Of a DNA stretch of 64,000 nt, positions 8,055 to 16,962 are shown one piece after another. Source of the stretch: Nostoc sp. TCL26-01 (lineage in GTDB: Bacteria; Cyanobacteriota; Cyanobacteriia; Cyanobacteriales; Nostocaceae). Within the stretch, counting starts at the first letter, position 1, and each line of letters opens with the position of its first letter. A model generated the notes under the pieces. That model saw only the letters and a program-made list of their open reading frames with translations, ran no database searches and was not told where the DNA came from. A program made the position numbers and the translations under genes. The stretch lies in the NCBI RefSeq assembly GCF_013393945.1, contig NZ_CP040297.1, forward strand, positions 2,124,804 through 2,188,803, in the 5' to 3' direction.

Positions 8055-10802
8055 TTAACTACCGCGTAACGAAGCTACTAATTGCCGAGCAAATACTGAG
8101 ATTGCTTCATATTTATTCCGATAATTTTGCATTGCTTGTTGACGTGCAGTTTGTTCGTGGGGGTTATTAGCCACTACTGCCAATTGTTCGTAGCCTGGAT
8201 AATAACGACAGAAGGTATGAATGCCGTTATCATCTAGTAGCCATTGGCTATAAACACCTTCTTTGCGGGGAAAAAAGCTTTCTGTCGCATTACGAGCAAT
8301 GATTTCTCTCGGATACTTTAAAATGTTAACGAAACTATCCACAGCTACCGGTTGAATACGGCCAATTAATCGGGTAGTTAAGTTTTGTAATATCTTCGAT
8401 GCGGCTCTAGATTTAGCGATGGTGTCGGGGTCTTGTGCTGATAAAATGACTCTAATCCCAGCTTTAGCTCCGTTAGCGCACATTCTGCCTACCAAGTCAG
8501 ATATTTGGTCAAATTCAAACAAAATCGGCGCTTCATCAATAAAGAAGATGGAAGCGGGGCTACTCAAAGCACGTCGTAAGGCAGCAGAATAAGCACTCAA
8601 GGACAAAACTGCGGCATCTTCGTTATCTGAAAGGTTTCGCAGGGCAAATACTAAAAGTTGAGCATCGGTAGGAAAGCTGGAGGGTGCAGAGATGGCTTGT
8701 CCAACACGGCTAGACAGCCAAAAGCGCAAGCGCAGGTGAATTTGACTGAGTGCGTCTTCCACTCTCCCACTAACAGAATCTAGCTGGAGATGTTCTGGTG
8801 AGCAAAAATTAAGAAAGTCATTTAAGGTGGGGGTTTTGTCCCAAGCTGGAGAACCAAATCCACCAGCGATCGCCATTTTATATCTTTCCTGGATACCTTG
8901 ATCAGCAAAGAAGGCTCCCAAGGCTAAGTTGAGTAGGGAACGAATGGTTTGTGCTAGGAGTTGGTTGTCACTGGATGAGCCTAGCACCATTGTCATTAAG
9001 GCTGATTCCAGAAAAGCTGTATAATCGAGCAAGCGATCGCGTTGTTGTTCAGGATCGAGCGATCGTAAATCTGGTTGCTCAAATAAATTATTGGATTGTT
9101 TAGAAATATCAAAATATGCTCCCCGTCCTTCCATGAACTGAGCATAGTCGGTAAAGGTAGATGTCCCATCAGGTTTAGGGAAATCTAAGGCAACTACAGG
9201 AATATTATGAGCTAAAGCTTGGGTTAAAATCCCTGACACCAAGACTGATTTACCAGCACGAGTTGTGGCAAACAATGCTAAATTTTTATGTTGGTTAAAT
9301 AAATCTAGTTGAACCGGTGTACCCCCTTCTTCCGCAATTAATTCAAAGCCATGTTTATCACCTGCTTTGGTAATCACTAAAGGCATTAATCCCGGTACTT
9401 CACTAGTTAAATATAACTGGCGACGATTAAAGGGTTTAACGAGTAAACCTTCCCAAACTATCGGCAAAGATTGTAACCAAATCTTCCAAGTATATTCTAC
9501 TTCTCTAACTACCCTTGCAGGACGTTGAAAACAGTTTTCAATATACCTTGTCGCCTCATCCAATTTTTCAACAGTGGGACGATGAACAAAAATTGCTATC
9601 CCCGTGTAAATCGGAACTGCGCCTTCATATAATTGTTCTTGCGCTGCAACTGATTTTTTTAACTTTAATTGAGCATTGACATCAATTGTCTTACTTTTTT
9701 CCTGTGCTAATAAGGCTGTCACATTCGACTGTTTCAGCACTCTTTGCAAAGTCGTCTTCACCAAGGCTGGGTTTGCCGCAGTCAGTTGACAAACAATCTC
9801 TGTATCCACTACAGATTCCCTGGCTAGCAGTTCCCACAAATAGCGCAGTTGGGCAAACTTATTCGGCCAGCCGCCGGGTTTTTCTAAGAAAGTCATTGCC
9901 CCAATATAATTATTGTTGACATTGACCCAACGGCGATCGGCACAAGGTACACCAGATTCCATCAGCATCGTTGTACTGTGGATATTTTCAATAAGCAATT
10001 TACTACTAGATAACTCTGAATGAACTTGTTCATGGAGTCCATTTTCATCTAAGTGTAATAATTGGGGAATTTCTATTGGCTGTGTATCATTAAATCTCTG
10101 CCAAATATTCTCCCAAAGTTCTTCTACATCTAAAGGCTTAACATCCAACCCCATCTTATTCGATAAAAGCTGTTCCCAACGACAAAAGCCCTGTTGGTAA
10201 GCCTTGGTAATAATACTCTCAATCCGTTGGTTTTCAATTTCCGCCATATCGCCCTTGAAATTCAACCACCATCCCTCAGCTTTAGATAGTAGTTTCTCAA
10301 TCCAATCATCTGCATGAGTGGCGTTGGGTTCAATTGTGTAAGTCACATAAATTTTGAGAAATTTGGGCTTGCGAATCCCCGCCGCAGTTAATTCTTGAGT
10401 TCTGGCTCTTTCTGCCATCAACAAATACTTAATATCTCGTGATGAGGCGCGCTTAATTAAATCCGTTAGTTCTGCTTGTCGTTTTTTATCAGAACTAAAA
10501 GATCCCATATGCAACGTCATTCTTTCCCCTTCGGGAATGTCTTTTAATCCAGATTCCAGATTATTAAAAATCGTGTCTATTTGTTCTTTTCTTAAAGTGC
10601 TATGAATGCCTTGACATTCAAAACCAAAAACAAAGCAAAATCTATCTTTTTGAGTGCCTTTATTTAAAATATAAGCACCAATATCACGCCCATCAAGAGC
10701 GATGCGGAGCATAGTTGCTAAATGTAACGCATCTTCAAATGGCGTTAGTCTACTTTCTTGTCCGGCGATACCGATGCTTTGTTTTCCGATTTTTTGCTTC
10801 AT
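8055..10802 (-). CDS. VirB4/TraC-family ATPase of a T4SS-like apparatus
   Basis: 915 residues. The C-terminal half is a RecA-like ATPase of the HerA/FtsK/VirB4 superfamily: Walker A ATTRAGKS at about 512-519, Walker B SIFFIDEAP at about 751-759 (D756, E757), and a downstream 'VILSAQD' sensor. The N-terminal ~450 residues are the poorly conserved VirB4 domain that docks on inner-membrane partners. VirB4 is the only ATPase common to all conjugative T4SS and is the strongest marker here. There is no membrane segment. The start codon lies inside the end of the VirB3-like gene (53-bp overlap), so the two are tightly coupled; VirB3-VirB4 pairing, sometimes fusion, is common. Confidence 0.85.
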   Translation of the reverse strand: MKQKIGKQSIGIAGQESRLTPFEDALHLATMLRIALDGRDIGAYILNKGTQKDRFCFVFGFECQGIHSTLRKEQIDTIFNNLESGLKDIPEGERMTLHMGSFSSDKKRQAELTDLIKRASSRDIKYLLMAERARTQELTAAGIRKPKFLKIYVTYTIEPNATHADDWIEKLLSKAEGWWLNFKGDMAEIENQRIESIITKAYQQGFCRWEQLLSNKMGLDVKPLDVEELWENIWQRFNDTQPIEIPQLLHLDENGLHEQVHSELSSSKLLIENIHSTTMLMESGVPCADRRWVNVNNNYIGAMTFLEKPGGWPNKFAQLRYLWELLARESVVDTEIVCQLTAANPALVKTTLQRVLKQSNVTALLAQEKSKTIDVNAQLKLKKSVAAQEQLYEGAVPIYTGIAIFVHRPTVEKLDEATRYIENCFQRPARVVREVEYTWKIWLQSLPIVWEGLLVKPFNRRQLYLTSEVPGLMPLVITKAGDKHGFELIAEEGGTPVQLDLFNQHKNLALFATTRAGKSVLVSGILTQALAHNIPVVALDFPKPDGTSTFTDYAQFMEGRGAYFDISKQSNNLFEQPDLRSLDPEQQRDRLLDYTAFLESALMTMVLGSSSDNQLLAQTIRSLLNLALGAFFADQGIQERYKMAIAGGFGSPAWDKTPTLNDFLNFCSPEHLQLDSVSGRVEDALSQIHLRLRFWLSSRVGQAISAPSSFPTDAQLLVFALRNLSDNEDAAVLSLSAYSAALRRALSSPASIFFIDEAPILFEFDQISDLVGRMCANGAKAGIRVILSAQDPDTIAKSRAASKILQNLTTRLIGRIQPVAVDSFVNILKYPREIIARNATESFFPRKEGVYSQWLLDDNGIHTFCRYYPGYEQLAVVANNPHEQTARQQAMQNYRNKYEAISVFARQLVASLRGS

Positions 10803-11127
10803 GGTTAATTTCTAACAAGCTTTGATAACGTGCAAAGCCTCTTGTCCAAGTGGGAACTCCAATGAATTTACTTAAAAAGCGCCAACTCCTACCACCAGAT
10901 AATATCCACCAAGTTGCCATCCCCCAACCAGCAATGAGAATAGTCCACAGCCATCGTTGAAAGTCATCTGCAAACATCCCTCCAAAAATACCATTGATGA
11001 TAAAGTAAGAGGTCAAACAGATGACTGTCCAAGGAAATATTTGATCGGCAGGAATCGGCCCTAGTGATGGTTGAGAGCCTAAAATTTGGTTGACTGGGCG
11101 AAATTCTTGTTGCCGTTCCTCAGACAT
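10750..11127 (-). CDS. VirB3-like small inner-membrane protein
   Basis: 125 residues. After a soluble N-terminus (with LGPIPADQIFPW) come two close membrane segments (about 30-48 and 58-76), then a basic C-terminal tail (KNRKTKHRYRRTRK). Small two-segment proteins directly upstream of virB4 are the VirB3/TrbD/TraL type, and the 53-bp overlap with the VirB4-like gene supports this. The basic tail is encoded in the overlap and should face the cytoplasm near the ATPase. Confidence 0.65.
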   Translation of the reverse strand: MSEERQQEFRPVNQILGSQPSLGPIPADQIFPWTVICLTSYFIINGIFGGMFADDFQRWLWTILIAGWGMATWWILSGGRSWRFLSKFIGVPTWTRGFARYQSLLEINHEAKNRKTKHRYRRTRK

Positions 11128-11232
11128 AACAATCCACTAACATCAAGCTACTCAGTAATTTGTAAAGAAAAATCAACTAGGCTAATACCCCTATCCCTAT
11201 TCCCTATTCCCTATTTGCCTATTGCCTATTGC

Positions 11233-11847
11233 CTATTTACCAGTATCACCAATGACAAAGCCTGTCAGCACATCGGCAACTGTGACAGCAACAACAACTA
11301 ATAGCGGAACTCTAGCAACACTTTGCCAATCTTCATCTTTACGCACCGCATTGATTACACCTACTAACGATACCGCAATGTAGAGTAAGTAAACAGCTCG
11401 TAATACGTTGAAGATTAAACTTACAGCAGGTTGGGAGTTATTGTTGGTAGCGCCTTGAGTTAATGTGTTTTTGAAAAAATCCTCAGCTTTTTTAAAGAAC
11501 TGTGCCTGTGCTGGATATCCGAAATAATCTAGCCAAAATAAACTCAAAATGACAGCTACTGCTAATATTTGAGATAAAATTAGCCACTTCTTTGGTAAGT
11601 TTGTGTATTGCCCAATTTGTTGAATGACAATAGTAATCAAACTCCCAAAGAGCAAACAGAAAAGCAATAGAGGACTCTTTAAGCTGATAACGCTTAAGAA
11701 TACAGCACAAGCCAACAAAAACGGTACTGATTCGACCAATTTAATCCACAATTCTTTTAATATCAGTTGCAATTTATTAACACCTGGTTCTACGTTAATT
11801 TTTAAAAGTTGATATTTTTTTCTGATATTAACACTCTGCCTAGCCAT
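11233..11847 (-). CDS. VirB2/TrbC-like protein with an extended N-terminal membrane region
   Basis: 204 residues and first gene of the cluster. The C-terminal part (from about residue 110) reads like a VirB2/TrbC pilin precursor: a predicted cleavage site YPAQA before QFFKKAEDFFKN, then two hydrophobic helices (SLIFNVLRAVYLLYIAVSLVG; RVPLLVVVAVTVADVLTGFVIG) joined by a short basic loop. In front is an unusual basic N-terminus with about three further membrane segments. Ordinary VirB2 precursors have only a leader. This could be a pilin with a long leader or a membrane protein in the pilin position. Its head position fits virB order. Confidence 0.5.
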   Translation of the reverse strand: MARQSVNIRKKYQLLKINVEPGVNKLQLILKELWIKLVESVPFLLACAVFLSVISLKSPLLLFCLLFGSLITIVIQQIGQYTNLPKKWLILSQILAVAVILSLFWLDYFGYPAQAQFFKKAEDFFKNTLTQGATNNNSQPAVSLIFNVLRAVYLLYIAVSLVGVINAVRKDEDWQSVARVPLLVVVAVTVADVLTGFVIGDTGK

Positions 11848-12470
11848 TGACCAATTTCCTACTACTGATTACAAATGCAGGTGTGGACTGCTGTTTAAAC
11901 TTTGATAATTTATCACGAGATCACGCTCCTGATGCAATTCAATAAAGTATTGATCTTTATTACAATATCCGTCCATGATATTACATATCGTTAAAAAATA
12001 GTTAACAAAAACCTAACATTATGTTAAAGAAGATTGTAGCTGATGTACCGCGATCGCTTCTCAACACTAGTGATACTCGATATCGAACAAGAAGTTATAT
12101 TTCATCACCATCTCTGAGATATTCAAGTAGAGCGATGTTTACGCACCTGTTACAACCTCTACGCTGATTAACTGCATAGGTAACTTGCACCATTGCTCAT
12201 ATCCGGTATAGCGGCTTTTTGGTAGTTCTGATTGAGAAATGATATCTAAAAATTTTCGCACAACACCCTAGCTGAAAATATTATGCGGAAAAATTCTGAA
12301 CAACACCAAGATATTTACGGAAAAATGCTGCGAGGTTACTTTGTTTGGAGTATTTATACGTAAAACTTATGTATAATATTTCGATATAAAATTTACCAAT
12401 AAATATTTGGTATATCCTGAATGGACACACTTAATACCATTTCACGTTAATCATGATACACATGAATTAT

Positions 12471-12499
12471 GTAGAGACGTTGCATTGCAACCTCTCTAC
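12471..12499. repeat. Dispersed near-palindrome (GTAGAGACGTTGCA type)
   Basis: GTAGAGACGTTGCA followed by its near-complement, with one changed position. Same family as 986-1012 and 26274-26303. Confidence 0.7.
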
Positions 12500-12768
12500 T
12501 GTTCACTACGAAATACTTGTATACTCTCTACTGGTGGCTATAGCCATAATTCTCGGTACGATCAGTGACAAACTGACTACGAAAATTTTTACGCCAAATT
12601 AACCAGATTCTATCAAGTGATGGAGATTCAACGCTGAACATTCTATGCAACGCAGATGAGTTTGATCAATTTGATTTGTCTTGAAGTCAACTATCTATAA
12701 AGTTTTCCTGAAAATAGCAAGTTGAATTGAATATTTTCAATCCAACTTGAAAATTTTTGAGATTTGTT

Positions 12769-12928
12769 TAGAGGATGTTTGAAAAGTCTGTTTCTGTGTC
12801 ATCTTGAATGCAGCGTAGCGGAATGAAACATCTCGGTATGTACCACAAAACCTAGATTCTTCCTGACGCTCCGCTCCAGTCAGAATGACATTTTTATACC
12901 TACTGAAACTTTTCAAACACCCTCTTAG
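12769..12928. repeat. MITE-like element, copy 2
   Basis: About 160 bp with clear terminal inverted repeats: left AGAGGATGTTTGAAAAGT, right ACTTTTCAAACACCCTCT, differing at one position. The interior has an imperfect hairpin (CCTGACGCTCCGCTCCAGTCAG). It is the inverted partner of 809-965. There is no reading frame of useful length. Confidence 0.8.
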
Positions 12929-13056
12929 ATATGCGATCGCTCAATAGCTGAATATATTATCTGTAAATATTCATAGACAAATAATATATAGATAAATGGA
13001 ACACAAACACACTCACTGAACTCTGCCAAATATTTTTTAGCAAGCCCTAGATAATA

Positions 13057-14445
13057 CTATTTGCTTGGCTTGATACTAATAGCTAAACGCTTTCTCTTTA
13101 GCCACATTCCTGTTAACCATACAACTATCATTCCACCAGCAATTGATGGTTCAGGTACAGGAGTAACACTGACATCATCCAAATTCAACCCATCATGGTT
13201 AACTCTGCCAAAGAATTTTAATTCTGTGGTTGGTGCTGTGGCGACAAATCTGTATTCATACCGCGTTTTGTATAAGTCTGGTTGGTGAAATTGTTGAAAA
13301 GTTGTATCTACTTTCTCATCAATTACGTTGCCACCTACATACGTCCGAAATATGTTACCAAGAAAAGGATTGTCTGGGATGGACTCTTCTGTAGATGCTA
13401 AGTCATAACTTAGTAAGTACTCTTGACCAACAACTGTATTAAGAATCTGAGAAAAGAAGCCAGTTCCACGCAGTTCTAAACTCCGAAATCCAGTATTGGG
13501 ATAATTTGACTCTTTAAAAGAATATGTGCCATCTCCAATAACATCACTATCATTAACCCATCCTGTAATATAAGGGTTAGGCAAAGTGGTGTTTACAGGA
13601 CTTACAAGTGGGTCTGTTTCAAAACTACCATTAACAACAATATTTTTAGGATCTACAGAATAACTAGGATCTAATGTAGGGTCTGGAATATAGTAAGTGT
13701 CATTATCTGGGTACTCGATATTTCCACCAATGGCAGGTACTGATGGTTCAACATCCGTAGGATTTACACCAGTAATCATAATTGTTCCACCAGAGGTTGC
13801 GGCTTCATCTACAGCCTCGACGTTTACATCATCTAAGAAGAAAAAGCCGTTCGGGTTTCTATACCCAAACTTTAGTTCTGTAGTTGGTGCTGTAGCTACA
13901 AAGTTATATGTATACTCGGTGTATGGATCATATGGGTAAGACCAGGGTTTAGAGGGAATATTTGTTAGCTCATAAATCTTTTCTCCACTAACAAAAGCCT
14001 GAAAGGTATTATCTACAAACTTTGGCCAGTCATCAGTTTTTAACCTATAAGTCAGTTTGTATACCTGACCAGGGGTTGTAGTGAGATTCTGTGACAAGTA
14101 GCCAAAGTCTAAATACCCTCCACCCCTCAAAGTACTTTTACCAGTACTATCTGTATCGTAATTACCTATAATTGTGTTGTAATTACCTTTGATAACACTA
14201 ATCCATTGGGCTTCTTGATTATTACTAGTTTTAGTCCAGCCAGTGATATTAGGGTTATTGGTATGAGTAGAAAAATCATTTGGGTTGTAATTAGAACTAT
14301 AACTAGGATCGAGTTCAAAATCTCCGTTCAAAACAAGATTTGCTGCTTGAGCTTGAGAAATATTAGAGCTTATTATCATGGCAGCACTTATAAAAGTACT
14401 AGTAATACCACAAACAAAAAACCTAATTTTTTTGGCTGTTATCAT
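13057..14445 (-). CDS. PEP-CTERM protein with two tandem DUF642-like domains
   Basis: 462 residues. A signal peptide ending ISQAQA is followed by two homologous ~150-residue beta-rich domains. Each opens with LVLNGDFELDP or IVVNGSFETDP, has an 'ITGW' strand, a 'YLSQNL/FFSQIL' plus 'GQxYxLxYxL' section, and closes with 'YxFVATAPTTELKF...LDDVxV'. The layout resembles carbohydrate-binding DUF642/CBM-like modules. The C-terminus is a PEP-CTERM sorting signal: VPEPS, a hydrophobic helix (MIVVWLTGMWL), then KRKR. Such proteins are processed by an exosortase and directed to the surface or exopolymer. The ATG at 14445 has GGAG about ten bases upstream. It shares its upstream region with the ModA-like gene. 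Confidence 0.8.
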   Translation of the reverse strand: MITAKKIRFFVCGITSTFISAAMIISSNISQAQAANLVLNGDFELDPSYSSNYNPNDFSTHTNNPNITGWTKTSNNQEAQWISVIKGNYNTIIGNYDTDSTGKSTLRGGGYLDFGYLSQNLTTTPGQVYKLTYRLKTDDWPKFVDNTFQAFVSGEKIYELTNIPSKPWSYPYDPYTEYTYNFVATAPTTELKFGYRNPNGFFFLDDVNVEAVDEAATSGGTIMITGVNPTDVEPSVPAIGGNIEYPDNDTYYIPDPTLDPSYSVDPKNIVVNGSFETDPLVSPVNTTLPNPYITGWVNDSDVIGDGTYSFKESNYPNTGFRSLELRGTGFFSQILNTVVGQEYLLSYDLASTEESIPDNPFLGNIFRTYVGGNVIDEKVDTTFQQFHQPDLYKTRYEYRFVATAPTTELKFFGRVNHDGLNLDDVSVTPVPEPSIAGGMIVVWLTGMWLKRKRLAISIKPSK

Positions 14446-14546
14446 GTGATTTCACTCCACACAGTCTAGGATTAATGAGAATTTCTATTCTGAAAAGAGA
14501 GGTTGGGTAATTGAGATAGCTACAATATTTATCGCTTTGCTGAATT

Positions 14547-14800
14547 GATTACTGAAGCAAAGTAGGCTCTGATATAGAACAATACCAAAAAAGTCAGGCG
14601 TTTTTACCTTCAAAGTTGGTATTTTAAGTCGAAACATTTTTAGTACATAAATACTAAAACAAGCTGAAAAGTATATATAGAAGAATATACGTCAAGAAAA
14701 TTGCTAAAAAAATACCAATAAAGTTGGAAAAACTCAAGAAACCATCACTTAATTTATGTAACTTAAGTATTTCAGATACTACGCAATCCAGGGAAAATTA
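14547..14800 (-). promoter_or_regulatory. Upstream control block of the PEP-CTERM gene, duplicated at 18762-19040
   Basis: About 250 bp upstream of the gene starting at 14445. It closely matches the block upstream of the ModA-like gene: GATTACTGA-GCAAAGTAGGCT, AGAACAATACCAAAAAAGTC, AAAGTTGGTATTTTAAG, AATACCAATAAAGTTGG, CATCACTTAA-TTATGTAACTT. The motif ACC..-AAAGTTGG occurs twice and contains a CCAA/TTGG dyad. It may hold a promoter with paired operator sites or a conserved 5' leader. Confidence 0.6.
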
Positions 14801-14989
14801 TTTTATCTAGTACGGCAGAGTGTAAATAAATAATCCATTTCAAATCAACGAAATGCTTACGCTGTATTCATCATTTCTATTGATTGATCTTTTCCAACTA
14901 TGTTGGTAACATACTGTTCAGCATGGAGTTCCAATTGCAGTTGAATAGTACTCAAGCATTAATTAATGATGTATAGGTAGCGTATTAAA

Positions 14990-16894
14990 GTGAAACTGGC
15001 ACAAATAAATAACAGCATTATTCATAACTTAACTAGAAAAGGTAACTCTTTTCCAGAATATACTAATTATTCTGATGGTGAACTAAGTATTGACAATATA
15101 TTAAGCTCAAGCTTTCACAGTAGTTTTTCAACTCAGCAAGATTATACATCATTGTCAACTAATTCTAACTTGACTGCAACTATCTCAAATACTAATAATA
15201 ACCTCAATATTCAAACAATTTATATTACTGATACTCAACCCGACTTAATCATCCAAAATGCTCTATTTCCTAGTGCAGCATCAATTGGAACCACTATTCA
15301 ACTAAATTATGTAGTTAGAAACCAGGGTGCTGAAAATGCTTTTTCTAGCTATACAATGTTTTTCTTGTCTAAAGATAACAATGTCAGTGACGATGATTTT
15401 TTCTTAGGTTCAGACTACGTTGATAGTATTGCAGCCAGCGCTTACAGTTCGGAATCAACCACATTCAAAATTGACAATGGTATTGCTCCAGGTAGCTATT
15501 ATTTATTGTGTCAAGCAGACGGCTATGGAGATATTCTGGAAAATAATGAAACCAATAATATTTTAGCCAAAGCTATCAATATTAATCTGGTTAAGACAGA
15601 TTTAATAGTTCAAAATGCTATAGCTCCCAGTTCAGTATCTGTCGGATATAGCTTTAAAATCAGCTATCAAGTTAAAAATCAAGGTGTGGGAAATTCTTTT
15701 CCTAGCTCTACTACATTTTATTTATCTAAAGATAAAACTGTCAGTAATGATGATCTGTATTTAGGTGCAAATGAAGTTGGTAGTATTCAAACAGGTGCTT
15801 ATAGTTCAAGGTCAATCTCACTCAAGATTGTGAACAATATCACCGCAGGTAGCTATTATCTGCTGTACAAAGCTGATGGTAACAACAATGTGATTGAAAC
15901 TAACGAAATAAATAACATTGTTGCTAAAGCTATCAATGTCAAGAATAATTTTAGTTCCACTAATGGCTATGGCTTGATTAATGCAGCCGCAGCAGTAGCT
16001 AAAGCTTTAGGTCAAACTACTTTTGGTAATGTTGTTAATTTAGGGGGTAACAATTGGGGCGCAGACCTCATCAAAGCATCAGAAGTTTGGGCAAAAGGAT
16101 ATACAGGCCAAGGAATTACTGTCGCTGTTGTAGATGGCGGGGTTGACCGTAACCATACCGATTTGAGTAGTAATATCTGGAAAAATCTCCAAGAAATTGC
16201 TGGTAACGGTAAGGATGATGATGGTAATGGCTATATTGATGATGTTTACGGCTGGAACTTTGTTGACAACAACAACAACACCTTAGATAAAAAAGGACAT
16301 GGGACTCATGTCGCTGGCACTATTGCGGGAGTAAGAAATAGCTTTGGTGTCACAGGTATTGCTTATAATGCCAAGATTATGCCAGTGAAAGTTTTAAGTG
16401 ATAATGGTTCAGGTGCTGATAGTGCGATCGCTAAAGGTATTCGTTATGCTGTGGACAATCGAGCAAATGTGATTAACCTGAGTCTAGGTAAAGAGCAGCC
16501 TAGTATAGATATCCAATTGGCTATTCAATATGCTAGCAGCAAGGGTGCGATCGTTGTCATGGCAGCTGGAAACGCCAGTCAGCCAACACCATACTACCCT
16601 GCTAACTATGCAAAAAACTGGGGGCTGGCTGTAGGAGCAGTTGATAAGTATGGAAACCTAGCTAGCTTCTCTAACCGGGCCGGAAATGAACTACTTAGTT
16701 ATGTCACAGCCCCTGGTGTTGGTATTTATTCCACACTACCTGGCAATAAATATGCTTCTTGGAATGGAACATCTATGGCAACTCCTTATGTTGCTGGGGT
16801 AGTAGCTTTGATCCTCAGTGCTAACAAAGGTTTAACTGATGCCCAAGTACGTCAAATTGTGACAGCCAGCGCAGCCAATAGTTTGATAGTGTAA
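14990..16894 (+). CDS. Subtilisin-family (S8) serine protease with two N-terminal CARDB domains
   Basis: 634 residues. An atypical N-terminus without a clear signal peptide is followed by two CARDB repeats (about 83-200 and 203-315; each with 'PDLI/TDLIVQNA', 'VKNQG', 'FLSKDxxVSxDDxxLG', 'GSYYLLxxADG...ENNETNNI'). A 'NGYGLINAAAAVAKALG' linker precedes the S8 catalytic domain (about 360-634). The catalytic triad is visible: Asp in VAVVDGGVDRNH, His in GHGTHVAGT, Ser in NGTSMATPYVAG. The protein ends soon after the Ser helix. The start used is a GTG; no strong ribosome site precedes it, so the true start could differ. A hairpin terminator follows the stop. Confidence 0.85.
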   Translation: MKLAQINNSIIHNLTRKGNSFPEYTNYSDGELSIDNILSSSFHSSFSTQQDYTSLSTNSNLTATISNTNNNLNIQTIYITDTQPDLIIQNALFPSAASIGTTIQLNYVVRNQGAENAFSSYTMFFLSKDNNVSDDDFFLGSDYVDSIAASAYSSESTTFKIDNGIAPGSYYLLCQADGYGDILENNETNNILAKAININLVKTDLIVQNAIAPSSVSVGYSFKISYQVKNQGVGNSFPSSTTFYLSKDKTVSNDDLYLGANEVGSIQTGAYSSRSISLKIVNNITAGSYYLLYKADGNNNVIETNEINNIVAKAINVKNNFSSTNGYGLINAAAAVAKALGQTTFGNVVNLGGNNWGADLIKASEVWAKGYTGQGITVAVVDGGVDRNHTDLSSNIWKNLQEIAGNGKDDDGNGYIDDVYGWNFVDNNNNTLDKKGHGTHVAGTIAGVRNSFGVTGIAYNAKIMPVKVLSDNGSGADSAIAKGIRYAVDNRANVINLSLGKEQPSIDIQLAIQYASSKGAIVVMAAGNASQPTPYYPANYAKNWGLAVGAVDKYGNLASFSNRAGNELLSYVTAPGVGIYSTLPGNKYASWNGTSMATPYVAGVVALILSANKGLTDAQVRQIVTASAANSLIV

Positions 16895-16901
16895 GAAACA
16901 A

Positions 16902-16927
16902 AAACCCAAGACATAAATCTTGGGTTT
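16902..16927. terminator. Bidirectional hairpin terminator
   Basis: AAACCCAAGA, a 6-base loop, then TCTTGGGTTT. The perfect 10-bp stem lies between two convergent genes (subtilase and PEP-CTERM), with A-rich sequence on one side and TTTCTC on the other. Confidence 0.8.
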
Positions 16928-16962
16928 CTCTCGCTACAAGCGTATCTGTGTAGCGATAAAAG

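Larger units (their letters stand above)
11848..13056. other. Intergenic region upstream of the T4SS-like cluster
   Basis: About 1.2 kb of AT-rich sequence without a credible gene. It must hold the promoter of the T4SS-like operon near its left end. It contains a dispersed palindrome (12471-12499) and a MITE copy (12769-12928). HIP1-like GCGATCGC motifs occur at about 12050 and 12933. Confidence 0.6.

Noticed and set aside
2820..11847. Reading the cluster as a complete conjugative element
   Set aside because: No relaxase, coupling ATPase, VirB11, integrase or attachment site is visible in the window. Only the membrane apparatus is supported.
14990..15100. Signal peptide at the N-terminus of the subtilase
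   Set aside because: The first 60 residues are polar without a hydrophobic core. Export by another route or a mis-called start remains possible, but no signal peptide can be claimed.
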